This document shows, one piece after another, positions 17,239-26,225 of a DNA stretch of 64,000 bases. The position numbers and the translations under genes are program-made. Below the pieces are notes generated by a model. The model was not told where the DNA came from. It did not search any database and was given only the letters and a program-made list of their open reading frames with translations. The stretch is from Hydrotalea flava (GTDB taxonomy: Bacteria; Bacteroidota; Bacteroidia; Chitinophagales; Chitinophagaceae): NCBI RefSeq assembly GCF_001623405.1, contig NZ_LUHG01000052.1, forward strand, positions 1 to 64,000, given 5' to 3'. Position 1 is the stretch's first letter; each line of letters starts with the position of its first letter.

Positions 17239-20200
17239 TTATAAACCAATTTTTATACCACCCGATATTGTTTTGGGTATAAATACATCCAAATTGCCGG
17301 TTCCATTAATACCAGTTTCAGGATCAAAAGGAACATTTTTATCAACACCAAAAGTCAACAAATTAGTACCACTTATATAAACCGTTACATTCGTTAAATG
17401 TGCCCTTTTGATTAATGATGATGGAAGCATATAATTCAATTGTATATTTCTTAATCGCACATAGTCTCCCTTATATAAATACCTGGTAGATATTCTGTAT
17501 CCATTTTTATTTCCACCATATATTATTTTTGGTACTCTGGTTATGTCACCCGGTTTTTGCCATGCATTTAACTGGCTGTTCATTTGATTGAAGGCGCCAT
17601 AATAAGCACCATCACTGTTTAAATAACTCCCCCACTGATCAAATAAATAATTACCGTAATTATAAAACAACTGTGCATCTAATGAGAAGTTTTTATAAGT
17701 AAAACTGTTGGTAAGTGAACCATAATATTTTGGCGCAGCAGACATGCCGGTCAGAGCCAATTGTGTAGCTGCATAATTATTGGTTTTTGTTTTACGTGAG
17801 GCATCTGCATACCAGTTAGGATCGCCATTTGTAGGGTCTACCCCGGCATATTGTCGCAAGTAAAACTCTTGTAAATCATGGCCAACAGTATAGTAAAATG
17901 CACCGGAACTGATTGATTTATTTTGGAATAATGACTCAACAGTATTTTTATTGTGGGCAAAATTGAATGTTACTGTCCAAGAGAAATTCTTTGTAACGAT
18001 TGGCTTACCACCTACAGTTATTTCTATACCCTGATTTTTTACACTACCAACATTACTTAGCTGACCTCCAGGGAAACCGGAGGTTGGAGATAAAGTTGTG
18101 TTGGCCAACAAATCAGATGTAGTTCTACTATAAAAATCAACCGTTCCAAATAATCGATCTTTAAAAATACTAAAATCAACCCCTACATCAAAAGGCTTAT
18201 TTTTTTCCCAAGTCAGGTTCGGATTTCCAATATTTGAAGGAGCGCTTCCAGGTATACCTGTATAGTTATTTCCATAACCATAAGTAGCTAAAGCCTGATA
18301 ATTACCGAAGCCTAATGAGTTACCATTAGAGCCATAAGAGGTACGCAATTTTAATAAATTTATCCAGGTAATATTTTTCATGAAGTTTTCTTCATTCACA
18401 TTCCAGGTAGCACCAATGGAGAAGAAATCACCATAACGATTATTTACCCCAAATACAGATGACCCATCTCTACGGAAACTTCCACTAATTACATAACGAT
18501 TTTTGTAGTTAAAATCAGCATTTGAGAAAATTGAATTTGTAGCATTCCCACTTGGAAGAGCATAGGCTCTGGTAGGAGTAGCTGCAGATGCAAGATATTG
18601 TAAAGCAAGTGTTCCAGGGAAGCCCTGTGCCCTTGCCTGTAAAGTGTAATAGTTATATTGCTGTGCCTCGTAACCTAATTTGGCATCAAAATAAACATCA
18701 TTTGCTTTGTTCAAATTTTGCCTAAAGTCAGCAAAATTACTCCATGTCCAGTCAAATACTCTGGTATAGGCAGAAAATGCATCACCACCATGTGAATATC
18801 CATCACCATAAAATGGGTTTCTATATTGATCTTCCTGAATGGTAAAGTATTCACCAGAGTAACGGCTGGTAATTTTTAAGTTTTTTAATATCTGAAATTC
18901 ACCTGAAACATATCCTCTTAGGGTGGTTTGTTTAGCTGTATTCTTATTATAGGTTCCCTGAACTAGGGGATTATAGATACCCCCATGAAGAGGAAATTCA
19001 CCGGCAGCATCATTGTACTTTAATGAACCATCAGCATTACGAGGGCTATACCAGGGTAATAAAAAGAAAGATTCTAAAACCGGATTTGCAAAAGCACCTC
19101 CATTGTTAGGAGTTGACTGTTCGCTGGTACTTCCATTTAAACCGGTAGCAAAAGTAATTTTATCTGTTGCATGGTGCGTTACAGAAATACTACCGTTGTA
19201 CCTTTTAAAATAAGTATTCAACGTGGTACCATCCTGATTAAAATAACCACCACTGGCATAAAACTGTGTTTTATCGTTCCCGCCACTTAAACTTAAATTA
19301 TATTGTTGCTGAGTAGCATGGGGCTGATTAACTACATTAAACCAATTGGTATTTATAGTTGAATCAACTCCAAAACCATTTACAGGATCATAAATGATGG
19401 CATTTGCACCTGTGTTATTAGCTGCATAACCGGCGTTGATTAATGCTTGTTGATAAACAGTTACTTCTTGTGAAGTTGTTAATGGTTTTACACTTGGATT
19501 GTAGGCTCGAGTATTATCTCCAATTTCAGTACTAAAATTCAATCTGGTTTGTCCGGCTTTACCTTTTTTGGTAGTTACTAAAATAACACCATTAGCAGCA
19601 CGTGAACCATAAATAGAAGTAGCCGCAGCATCTTTTAAAACAGTAATACTTTCAATATCATCTGGATTAAGTGAACTCAAAACATTAGCTGTTGTAGTAT
19701 TTACCGTAAAATCGCCTGTTGATGCAATAACACCATCAATTACCCAAAGTGGTGATGCACTGGCATTGATAGAACCAATACCACGAATGCGGATATCAGT
19801 GGCGGAACCCGGTGCACCGGATGATGAGGTAGACTGTAAACCGGCAACATTACCTTGTAATGCTTTATCGACAGATGTAAACGGTTTATCAGCAACAACA
19901 TCTCCTTTTAAAGTTGCTACTGAACCAGTTACATTTGTTTTTTTAGTAGTACCATAAGCTACTACTACCACTTCTGACAAATCAGATGAGCCGGACTGCA
20001 TTTGTACCATCATATTTTCACGAATGGGTAATTGCAATGGGGCAAAATTAATAGCCGAAAAAGAAAGTGTTTTGGCAGACCCGGGTACTTTAATACTAAA
20101 GGTGCCATCGGCATTTGAACTGGTACCTAACTGGGTACCTTTCACTAAAATTGATACGCCTGGTAACGGAGCACCCTTTTCGTCTACAATTTTACCTTTA

Positions 20201-20274
20201 ATCGTTCTGGTTTGCGCCCATAGTGAACCGGAAGCCACAATGAGGCACAGGAAAAACGTCAGAAATTTTCTCAT
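17239..20274 (-). CDS. SusC/RagA-family TonB-linked outer-membrane transporter (first pair)
   Basis: A 1011-aa TonB-dependent transporter starting at ATG 20274, with signal peptide FLTFFLCLIVASGSLWAQ. An N-terminal carboxypeptidase-regulatory-like domain (about 22-100: KGKIVDEKGAPLPGVSILVKG) is followed by a plug (VDKALQGNVAGLQ, IRIRGIGSINAS, then ITVLKDAAATSIYGSRAANG) and a 22-strand-type beta barrel. It works with the SusD-like partner downstream to import oligosaccharides using TonB energy. No STN domain was seen, so it is unlikely to signal to an ECF sigma/anti-sigma pair. Confidence 0.95.
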   Translation of the reverse strand: MRKFLTFFLCLIVASGSLWAQTRTIKGKIVDEKGAPLPGVSILVKGTQLGTSSNADGTFSIKVPGSAKTLSFSAINFAPLQLPIRENMMVQMQSGSSDLSEVVVVAYGTTKKTNVTGSVATLKGDVVADKPFTSVDKALQGNVAGLQSTSSSGAPGSATDIRIRGIGSINASASPLWVIDGVIASTGDFTVNTTTANVLSSLNPDDIESITVLKDAAATSIYGSRAANGVILVTTKKGKAGQTRLNFSTEIGDNTRAYNPSVKPLTTSQEVTVYQQALINAGYAANNTGANAIIYDPVNGFGVDSTINTNWFNVVNQPHATQQQYNLSLSGGNDKTQFYASGGYFNQDGTTLNTYFKRYNGSISVTHHATDKITFATGLNGSTSEQSTPNNGGAFANPVLESFFLLPWYSPRNADGSLKYNDAAGEFPLHGGIYNPLVQGTYNKNTAKQTTLRGYVSGEFQILKNLKITSRYSGEYFTIQEDQYRNPFYGDGYSHGGDAFSAYTRVFDWTWSNFADFRQNLNKANDVYFDAKLGYEAQQYNYYTLQARAQGFPGTLALQYLASAATPTRAYALPSGNATNSIFSNADFNYKNRYVISGSFRRDGSSVFGVNNRYGDFFSIGATWNVNEENFMKNITWINLLKLRTSYGSNGNSLGFGNYQALATYGYGNNYTGIPGSAPSNIGNPNLTWEKNKPFDVGVDFSIFKDRLFGTVDFYSRTTSDLLANTTLSPTSGFPGGQLSNVGSVKNQGIEITVGGKPIVTKNFSWTVTFNFAHNKNTVESLFQNKSISSGAFYYTVGHDLQEFYLRQYAGVDPTNGDPNWYADASRKTKTNNYAATQLALTGMSAAPKYYGSLTNSFTYKNFSLDAQLFYNYGNYLFDQWGSYLNSDGAYYGAFNQMNSQLNAWQKPGDITRVPKIIYGGNKNGYRISTRYLYKGDYVRLRNIQLNYMLPSSLIKRAHLTNVTVYISGTNLLTFGVDKNVPFDPETGINGTGNLDVFIPKTISGGIKIGL

Positions 20275-20789
20275 GGTTTTTGATGTTTGGTTTAAAAATG
20301 TTGCATTTGGGTAAATCATTCAAAACAATGAATGCTTGGCTATTATAAAATCTGCATGCATGCATTGCAAAGAATATATTTTAAAAATTTTCTATTCAAA
20401 AACAGTTACAGTTAAATTGTGTTAATTATAAAATGAGCGTCAATAATATAAATAAGCTGCATTGTTTATCATAAAAACGTTAAATAATTTTTATTTAACA
20501 CAAGGCGTGAAGTTATTGCCAGACAAGCATTCCAGTGCCTTAAACAAAATTATAATTTGCTTAAACTATAATTAATTATTTAATTATTGATTAAGAAAAA
20601 TAAAATGACCCTTAGGTGGTAAAAAGCAATGCTAAGAAATTGCACTACGATTTAAGTGAAAATAAAATAAGGAGTTTAAAGAAAAAAAGAAGAAATTAAA
20701 TGCCTGAATGTACAGTGCAAGCATTAGTTAAATAAGCGACTAATTCTTTTATAAGAATAAAAAATCAGACAGTAATTATAATATTGAAA
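20275..20789. other. Long spacer between esterase gene and susC gene
   Basis: This 515-nt A/T-rich stretch has no gene on either strand. It holds a candidate promoter for the susC-susD pair (20368-20402) and a TGCA-repeat palindromic tract (about 20354-20366). Weak inverted repeats near 20720-20760 may end the exuT/esterase transcript on the minus strand. Nothing else was recognised. Confidence 0.5.
20368..20402 (-). promoter_or_regulatory. Candidate promoter of the first susC/susD pair
   Basis: On the minus strand TTTTTG (-33-like) is followed after about 20 nt by TATTCTTTG, a -7-like element with one extra base against TAnnTTTG. It would give a leader of about 90 nt. The imperfect -7 lowers confidence. 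Confidence 0.35.
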
Positions 20790-21644
20790 TTAATCAAAAT
20801 GCAGTGCCTGCAACCACCCCATTACCTGATTGGGCCATTGATTTAACCAGGGGTCTTGCTGTGCCATACCAAAACCATGTCCACCATGATCATAAATAAA
20901 AAGTGAGGCTCGAACATGATGCGCATGCAATTGCTCATAATACATTAAACTGTTTTGAACAGGAACCGAAGTATCATCATTGGCATGAAAAAGGATAGCA
21001 GGAGGTGTTTTTGCAGTGATATTTTTTTCTGCTGATAGGCTATCTATTAAAGCCTGAGCAGGGTGTTCACCTAAAAGCATTTTTCGGCTGTAGGCATGAA
21101 CAAAAGGAGATTCCATTGTAATAACAGGATATACCAAAATTGAAAAAGCCGGAGTAATTGTATTTGCATTCATTGGATTTAAGGTAGAAATGGTAGCTGC
21201 TAAATGACCGCCTGCAGAGAAACCCATAACGCCAATTCTGTCCTTCCGGATACCAAATGTTGCAGCATGTTCATGAATATAATACAAAGCCTTATTAGCA
21301 TCATTGTATTGCGCCGGATATCGATGCCCTTGTTGCGCTTCATTGTTTAATCGATAATACAATACAAATACATCAATACCATGTGTATTAAAAAAATGTG
21401 CCGGCAATACACCTTCTTTTTCCCAGGCCAGGTGTGTGTAAGCACCACCCGGACAAATCAAAATGGCTGTTTTTGCTGAGCCTGAACCAATTGCCCGGTA
21501 ATATTCCATATATGGCCTAACAGAATCGAATCCGTTATTTACAATACCTGTTTCATTGTTGTTGTATAAATAAATACGTTGTTGCGCTGAGAGCATAAAA
21601 GTTATTTGACAAAAAATTACAAGGAGAAAAAATGATGAACGCAT
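20790..21644 (-). CDS. Secreted alpha/beta-hydrolase esterase (acetylxylan/feruloyl esterase-like)
   Basis: A 284-aa hydrolase with a signal peptide (about 1-20) and the fold of BD-FAE-type esterases. An oxyanion motif CPGGAYTHLAW (about 64-74) precedes the nucleophile S143 in GFSAGGH. The catalytic Asp is in HANDDTSVP (about 223-224) and the His in DHGGHGFGM (H256). It is the last gene after exuT, 11 nt away, so it is probably co-expressed with hexuronate catabolism. It may remove acetyl or feruloyl groups from xylan or pectin; the exact substrate is not shown. Confidence 0.85.
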   Translation of the reverse strand: MRSSFFLLVIFCQITFMLSAQQRIYLYNNNETGIVNNGFDSVRPYMEYYRAIGSGSAKTAILICPGGAYTHLAWEKEGVLPAHFFNTHGIDVFVLYYRLNNEAQQGHRYPAQYNDANKALYYIHEHAATFGIRKDRIGVMGFSAGGHLAATISTLNPMNANTITPAFSILVYPVITMESPFVHAYSRKMLLGEHPAQALIDSLSAEKNITAKTPPAILFHANDDTSVPVQNSLMYYEQLHAHHVRASLFIYDHGGHGFGMAQQDPWLNQWPNQVMGWLQALHFD

Positions 21645-21655
21645 AGCTGTAACAT

Positions 21656-22993
21656 TTACAAATCGGTAATCGGTTTAAATCGGGGTACCAACACTTTCAT
21701 GATTGACCAAGCAAAAATGTAAGCAAAGGCACATACCAAAAATAAAATTAAATAAGCAGATTGTGGATTGTTTTTAAAAGCATCTGTTAACCAGCCTGCT
21801 AACAACTGCATTAATACACCTCCTATCCCACCTGCTAAACCACCAATTCCTGTAACTGATCCCACTGCTTTTTTAGGAAACAAATCGGATACAGTTGTAA
21901 ATATATTGGCCGACCATGCCTGATGTGCCGCAGCAGCAATACAAATTACGATGAGCGCATAAATATATGCGTTATTACCAAACAAAGCAACATCACCAAA
22001 ATATTGTGTTACAATTAAAACAATTGGCAACAAAGCAATGAGCAACATTGCTTTCATTCTGGCTTTAAAGGTTTCCATACCTTTATTAATAAAATACATC
22101 GGGAATCCCCCGCCGGCTACACTTCCTATAATAGCCACTCCATAAACTGTGAATAATGGCAACATAATTGCTTCACCTTGCATGTTAAATTGCTTTTTCA
22201 TATAATCAGGTAACCAAAATAATAAAAACCACCAAACACCATCCGTCAAAAATTTTCCTATAAAAAATGACCAGGTTTGCCGGTAAGTCAGCAATTTTAT
22301 CCATGGTATTTTTTCTTTTATTACATCATCACTGCTACTTGGTATATCATCACTATGTATATATGCAAATTCAGCTTCAGATAATTTTTTTTGCTTTGCC
22401 GGTGTATCATACAATACAAACCAAAATATTAACCAGATTAAACCAATGGCACCCGTAAATAAAAATGCCATGCGCCAGCCTTCTACCTGACCATTGAACC
22501 AGGTATTTGCAGCTAACCAGGGAACGAGTAATGCAGCAATCATTGCACCTACATTGGCGCCACTATTAAAGATTCCAGTTGCAAGTGCTCGTTCTTTTTT
22601 GGGGAACCATTCGGCTACTGTTTTAATAGAAGCAGGGAAATTACCGGCTTCACCAATGCCAAATAAACTTCTTACAATTACATGTTGATAAACTGCACCG
22701 CCACATAAAGCATTGAGCATACCCATAACAGACCAGAAACTCAAAGAAAGCGCTAATCCTAATTTGGTACCAATTTTATCTATAATGGCGCCTGCAAAAA
22801 CTGTTACACCTGCATATAAAGCAGTAAACCAGGCAGTAATCATTGCAAAATCAGAATTCGACCATCCATATTTATCTGATAAAATAGGTTTCAAATACCC
22901 AATTACCTGACGATCCATATAGTTGATGGTTGTAGAAAAAAAGAGTAATGCAACAATAGTCCACCGATATTTACCAATTTTATTCTTTATCAT
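21656..22993 (-). CDS. exuT: MFS hexuronate transporter
   Basis: A 445-aa inner-membrane protein of the major facilitator superfamily, ACS (anion:cation symporter) family, with about 12 hydrophobic segments. The N-terminal signature TINYMDRQVIGYLKP in TM1 is typical of ExuT/GudP-type carriers of sugar acids. GIGEAGNFPASIKTVAEWFP follows in the TM4 region. Its ATG overlaps the TGA of eda (ATGA), suggesting translational coupling. It likely imports glucuronate and galacturonate with protons; the substrate is inferred from the operon. Confidence 0.9.
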   Translation of the reverse strand: MIKNKIGKYRWTIVALLFFSTTINYMDRQVIGYLKPILSDKYGWSNSDFAMITAWFTALYAGVTVFAGAIIDKIGTKLGLALSLSFWSVMGMLNALCGGAVYQHVIVRSLFGIGEAGNFPASIKTVAEWFPKKERALATGIFNSGANVGAMIAALLVPWLAANTWFNGQVEGWRMAFLFTGAIGLIWLIFWFVLYDTPAKQKKLSEAEFAYIHSDDIPSSSDDVIKEKIPWIKLLTYRQTWSFFIGKFLTDGVWWFLLFWLPDYMKKQFNMQGEAIMLPLFTVYGVAIIGSVAGGGFPMYFINKGMETFKARMKAMLLIALLPIVLIVTQYFGDVALFGNNAYIYALIVICIAAAAHQAWSANIFTTVSDLFPKKAVGSVTGIGGLAGGIGGVLMQLLAGWLTDAFKNNPQSAYLILFLVCAFAYIFAWSIMKVLVPRFKPITDL

Positions 22994-23658
22994 GCAGTTT
23001 GTTTAAATTGTTGAATGATGTAAAGTATATCTTGAACCAAACTGGTAAGCGCATCAAATTTTTTTTCTTGAATGAAAGCAGATGTGATCAGTTTACTACC
23101 CATACCTACACCAACGGCACCGGCTTTTAGCCATGCCCTTATATTTTCTGCATCGGTTTCAACACCTCCGGTAACCAAAAAATCGATGGAGGGAAATAAT
23201 GGTCGAATTGCCTGTATATAATGAGGCTGTAAAACATTACCCGGAAAAAGTTTTACTAAAGACCATCCTGCTGAATATGTAATATGAATTTCGGTAGGCG
23301 TCATGCATCCCGGAATCCATAATATTTTGTTGATGTAGGCCACATCAGAAACATCAGCATCAAATACCGGGCTAATCAATACATCAGCACCTGCTTCAAT
23401 AAATAAATTTGCATCCTGTGGCGTGGTAATGGTTCCTATACATAATAATAAGTCGGGCATAGTGCAATTACGCTCTGATACCAGTATTTTAAAATTTTGC
23501 AACGCATTTTCGCCCCTATTGGTAAATTCAATGGCTCTTATACCACCTTTGTATAATGCATGCGCAATAGCAATGGTTAATTCTGCATCAGCATGATAGT
23601 ATAGCGGCAATATACCTTGTGATGTAATGATAGAAGCTGCTTGTTTACGATTATGCAT
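22990..23658 (-). CDS. eda: 2-dehydro-3-deoxyphosphogluconate (KDPG) aldolase
   Basis: Splits KDPG into pyruvate and glyceraldehyde-3-phosphate, the last step of hexuronate catabolism. It has 222 aa from ATG 23658. A longer open frame upstream lies inside kdgK and was rejected. The Schiff-base lysine is K136 in VKLFPGN, and the acid/base glutamate is E44 in AIEFTNRG. The phosphate-binding VTGGV is near residue 163. The start overlaps the kdgK end by 8 nt and the stop overlaps the exuT start by 4 nt. Confidence 0.94.
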   Translation of the reverse strand: MHNRKQAASIITSQGILPLYYHADAELTIAIAHALYKGGIRAIEFTNRGENALQNFKILVSERNCTMPDLLLCIGTITTPQDANLFIEAGADVLISPVFDADVSDVAYINKILWIPGCMTPTEIHITYSAGWSLVKLFPGNVLQPHYIQAIRPLFPSIDFLVTGGVETDAENIRAWLKAGAVGVGMGSKLITSAFIQEKKFDALTSLVQDILYIIQQFKQTA

Positions 23659-24670
23659 ATTGTTGTATTGTTTTTTGTATGTCTGCAATAGTTTGTCGGG
23701 TTGTATCGCCCATTTCCTGCAATTTACCGAATGCAGCAGCTGCAGCAAAATTGAGAATAGTTTGTGGGTCTTTCTGCTGAATTAACCCAAAAATTAATCC
23801 TGCCATAAAACAATCGCCACTGCCTACTTTATCTTTTACACTTGTACAATGCATATTAGCTGAAACATATAATTGTCCATTTGTGTACAATGTACCATAG
23901 TATTGTATGCCTCCATTGAATGTGTCGAAACGAAATGTATTGGCAACGGTATGGCATTTAGGAAAATGCTGTAAAATATATTCAGCGGTTGAAACTGCAT
24001 GCGTAAGATAGACTGACTTTTCAACATCTTCTTGCCCTGATAGTTGAAGCGGGGCACCTAATAAAGTATTAGCCGACCAAATATTACCCATTATCACGTT
24101 GCAGTACTTAGCCAAAACAGGAACAATATTTGCCGGATTTCGATTATTTTGCCAAAGCGATGCTCTAAAATTTAAATCCAGTGAAATAGTTATATTTTTT
24201 TGCGAAGCTACTTGCAACATTTCTTCACAAACCCTTACAACAGTATCATTTAATGCAGGAACAATGGCTGAAAAGTGTAGCCAGTTAATTTCTTCAAGCA
24301 CTTTTTCCCAATGAATGGTACCGGGCTGTAAAGTAGCAAATGAAGAAAATTCCCGATCAAAATAAACGTGTTTATTTTTAACATCAGTACCCCGTTCTAG
24401 AAAGTAAAGCCCTATCCGTTTACCTTGCATCTGAATATGGGTGGTATCAATGCCATCATTCTTTAAACCCTGAATAATATCTTTCGCTAAAAAATTATCC
24501 GGCAATGCCGTACAATAAGCTACCGGCATATTCCATTGAGCCAGCGCATATGCTACATTTAATTCGGCTCCGCCCGCATAAACAGACAGTTGATGTTGCC
24601 GTAACCAAACGCCATTTGATTGGGGCGACATTCTTAATAATAATTCACCAAAGCACAATATTTTTTTCAT
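23651..24670 (-). CDS. kdgK: 2-dehydro-3-deoxygluconokinase (PfkB family)
   Basis: Phosphorylates 2-keto-3-deoxygluconate (KDG) to KDPG. It is a PfkB/ribokinase-fold protein of 339 aa. The N-terminal half carries substrate-binding residues in VYAGGAELNVAYALAQW. The C-terminal signature VGSGDCFMAGLIFGL contains the catalytic Asp. Where the family usually reads DTVGAGD, this protein has DKVGSGD. It follows uxaC by 85 nt and overlaps eda by 8 nt. Confidence 0.93.
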   Translation of the reverse strand: MKKILCFGELLLRMSPQSNGVWLRQHQLSVYAGGAELNVAYALAQWNMPVAYCTALPDNFLAKDIIQGLKNDGIDTTHIQMQGKRIGLYFLERGTDVKNKHVYFDREFSSFATLQPGTIHWEKVLEEINWLHFSAIVPALNDTVVRVCEEMLQVASQKNITISLDLNFRASLWQNNRNPANIVPVLAKYCNVIMGNIWSANTLLGAPLQLSGQEDVEKSVYLTHAVSTAEYILQHFPKCHTVANTFRFDTFNGGIQYYGTLYTNGQLYVSANMHCTSVKDKVGSGDCFMAGLIFGLIQQKDPQTILNFAAAAAFGKLQEMGDTTRQTIADIQKTIQQYA

Positions 24671-24755
24671 AAAAGTATTATACTAAACAAATTGACAACA
24701 AGGTTTTAATGAACAAGAGAAGTGTAATGTAAATTCAAATTCCATTATTCGTTTT

Positions 24756-26162
24756 TTACCAGTTAAAATAATTTTTAGCATTGTAAAAGCAAATGTCCTG
24801 AATAACTTTTCCAATCCATGGAATATCATTCGGCAGTTCACCATTTTCAATTTCTTCCCCAAACAAATTACATAAAATTCTTCTGAAATATTCATGCCGC
24901 GGATAAGATAAAAAACTCCTTGAATCTGTAAGCATACCCACAAAACGACTTAACAAACCCATATTTGATAGTGCATTGATTTGTTTCACCATTCCGTCTT
25001 TTTGATCAAGAAACCACCATGCAGCACCAAACTGAATTTTACCTGCAACAGAGCCATCATTAAAATTGCCCACCATTGTTGCCATTAATTCATTGTCGGC
25101 AGGATTTAAGTTGTATAAAATGGTTTTCGCCAATCGGTCATCGTTATCTAATTTTCCAAGAAACTTAGATAAGTTTTTTCCTTGTTGAAAATCACCAATA
25201 GAATCCCAACCGGTATCGGGGCCTAATGTGGCTAACATACGAGAATTATTGTTGCGTAATGCTCCCAGATGATATTGTTGTATCCATCCTTTTTCCCAAT
25301 TCCATTCTGCAAAATGAACCAACATAGCAGATTTAAACTTACGTTGTTCCAAATCATTTAAATGTTTGCCTGAATGTACTTTATTGAAAATACTGTCAAT
25401 TTCAGAACCGGTAAAATCTTCTGCATAAATTTCTTCTAACCCATGATCACTTACACCACAACCCATTGAAGCAAAAAAATCATGTCTATTTTGTAATGCA
25501 AATAAAAAATCATCGAATGAAGAAATTGAAATATTGGTTACCCCTTCTAATTTTTTAAGATAACTATTGAACTTTTCGGGATCTGCCACGTTCATGGCAT
25601 TATCAGGACGAAATGCAGGTAAGATAGGAATTTCGAAGCCATCATTTTTTAACTTCTGGTGATATTCAAGTGTATCTACAGGATCATCGGTAGTACATAC
25701 GGTATATACATTCATTTTACGCAACAAACTTTTTACTGAATAATCAGGTTGCTGTAACAAAGCCGTGCATTGTTCATAAATACGATCTGCAGAATGTTCG
25801 TTCAATATTTCAGTAACGCCAAAATAACGTTTCAGTTCCAAGTGCGTCCAATGATACAATGGATTTCGTAAGGTGTAAGGAACAGTAGCAGCCCATTGCG
25901 TAAATTTATCTTTATCAGAAGCATTGCCTGTGCAAAATTGCTCATCCACACCATTGGTGCGCATGGCTCTCCATTTATAATGATCACCATATAGCCAAAT
26001 TTGTGTAATATTTTTAAACCTTACATCGTCTGCAATTTGTTGAGGTGACAAATGGCAGTGATAATCGATGATAGGCATTGGTTTTGCAAAATTGTGGTAT
26101 AATTTTACTGCAGATTTATTGTGCAATAAAAAATCCTCATCTAAAAATGGTTTCATATTCAT
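24756..26162 (-). CDS. uxaC: Glucuronate isomerase (uronate isomerase)
   Basis: Interconverts D-glucuronate with D-fructuronate and D-galacturonate with D-tagaturonate, the entry step for both uronic acids. It has 468 aa, the family length. It belongs to the amidohydrolase superfamily: the HxH metal-site motif is IIDYHCHLSP (H35, H37), and further features include TTDDPVDTLEYH and GPDTGWDSIGDF. It starts at ATG 26162, with a second ATG two codons later. It lies between uxaA (63 nt) and kdgK (85 nt). Confidence 0.96.
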   Translation of the reverse strand: MNMKPFLDEDFLLHNKSAVKLYHNFAKPMPIIDYHCHLSPQQIADDVRFKNITQIWLYGDHYKWRAMRTNGVDEQFCTGNASDKDKFTQWAATVPYTLRNPLYHWTHLELKRYFGVTEILNEHSADRIYEQCTALLQQPDYSVKSLLRKMNVYTVCTTDDPVDTLEYHQKLKNDGFEIPILPAFRPDNAMNVADPEKFNSYLKKLEGVTNISISSFDDFLFALQNRHDFFASMGCGVSDHGLEEIYAEDFTGSEIDSIFNKVHSGKHLNDLEQRKFKSAMLVHFAEWNWEKGWIQQYHLGALRNNNSRMLATLGPDTGWDSIGDFQQGKNLSKFLGKLDNDDRLAKTILYNLNPADNELMATMVGNFNDGSVAGKIQFGAAWWFLDQKDGMVKQINALSNMGLLSRFVGMLTDSRSFLSYPRHEYFRRILCNLFGEEIENGELPNDIPWIGKVIQDICFYNAKNYFNW

Positions 26163-26225
26163 GTATTTGAACTTTCAATTAATCGTAATTTTTTATTCAT
26201 CTGTAATACACGATGTAAGATTGTA

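Noticed and set aside
24683-24943. Open frame over the 3' end of uxaC
   Set aside because: It is an out-of-frame shadow of uxaC with no family resemblance.
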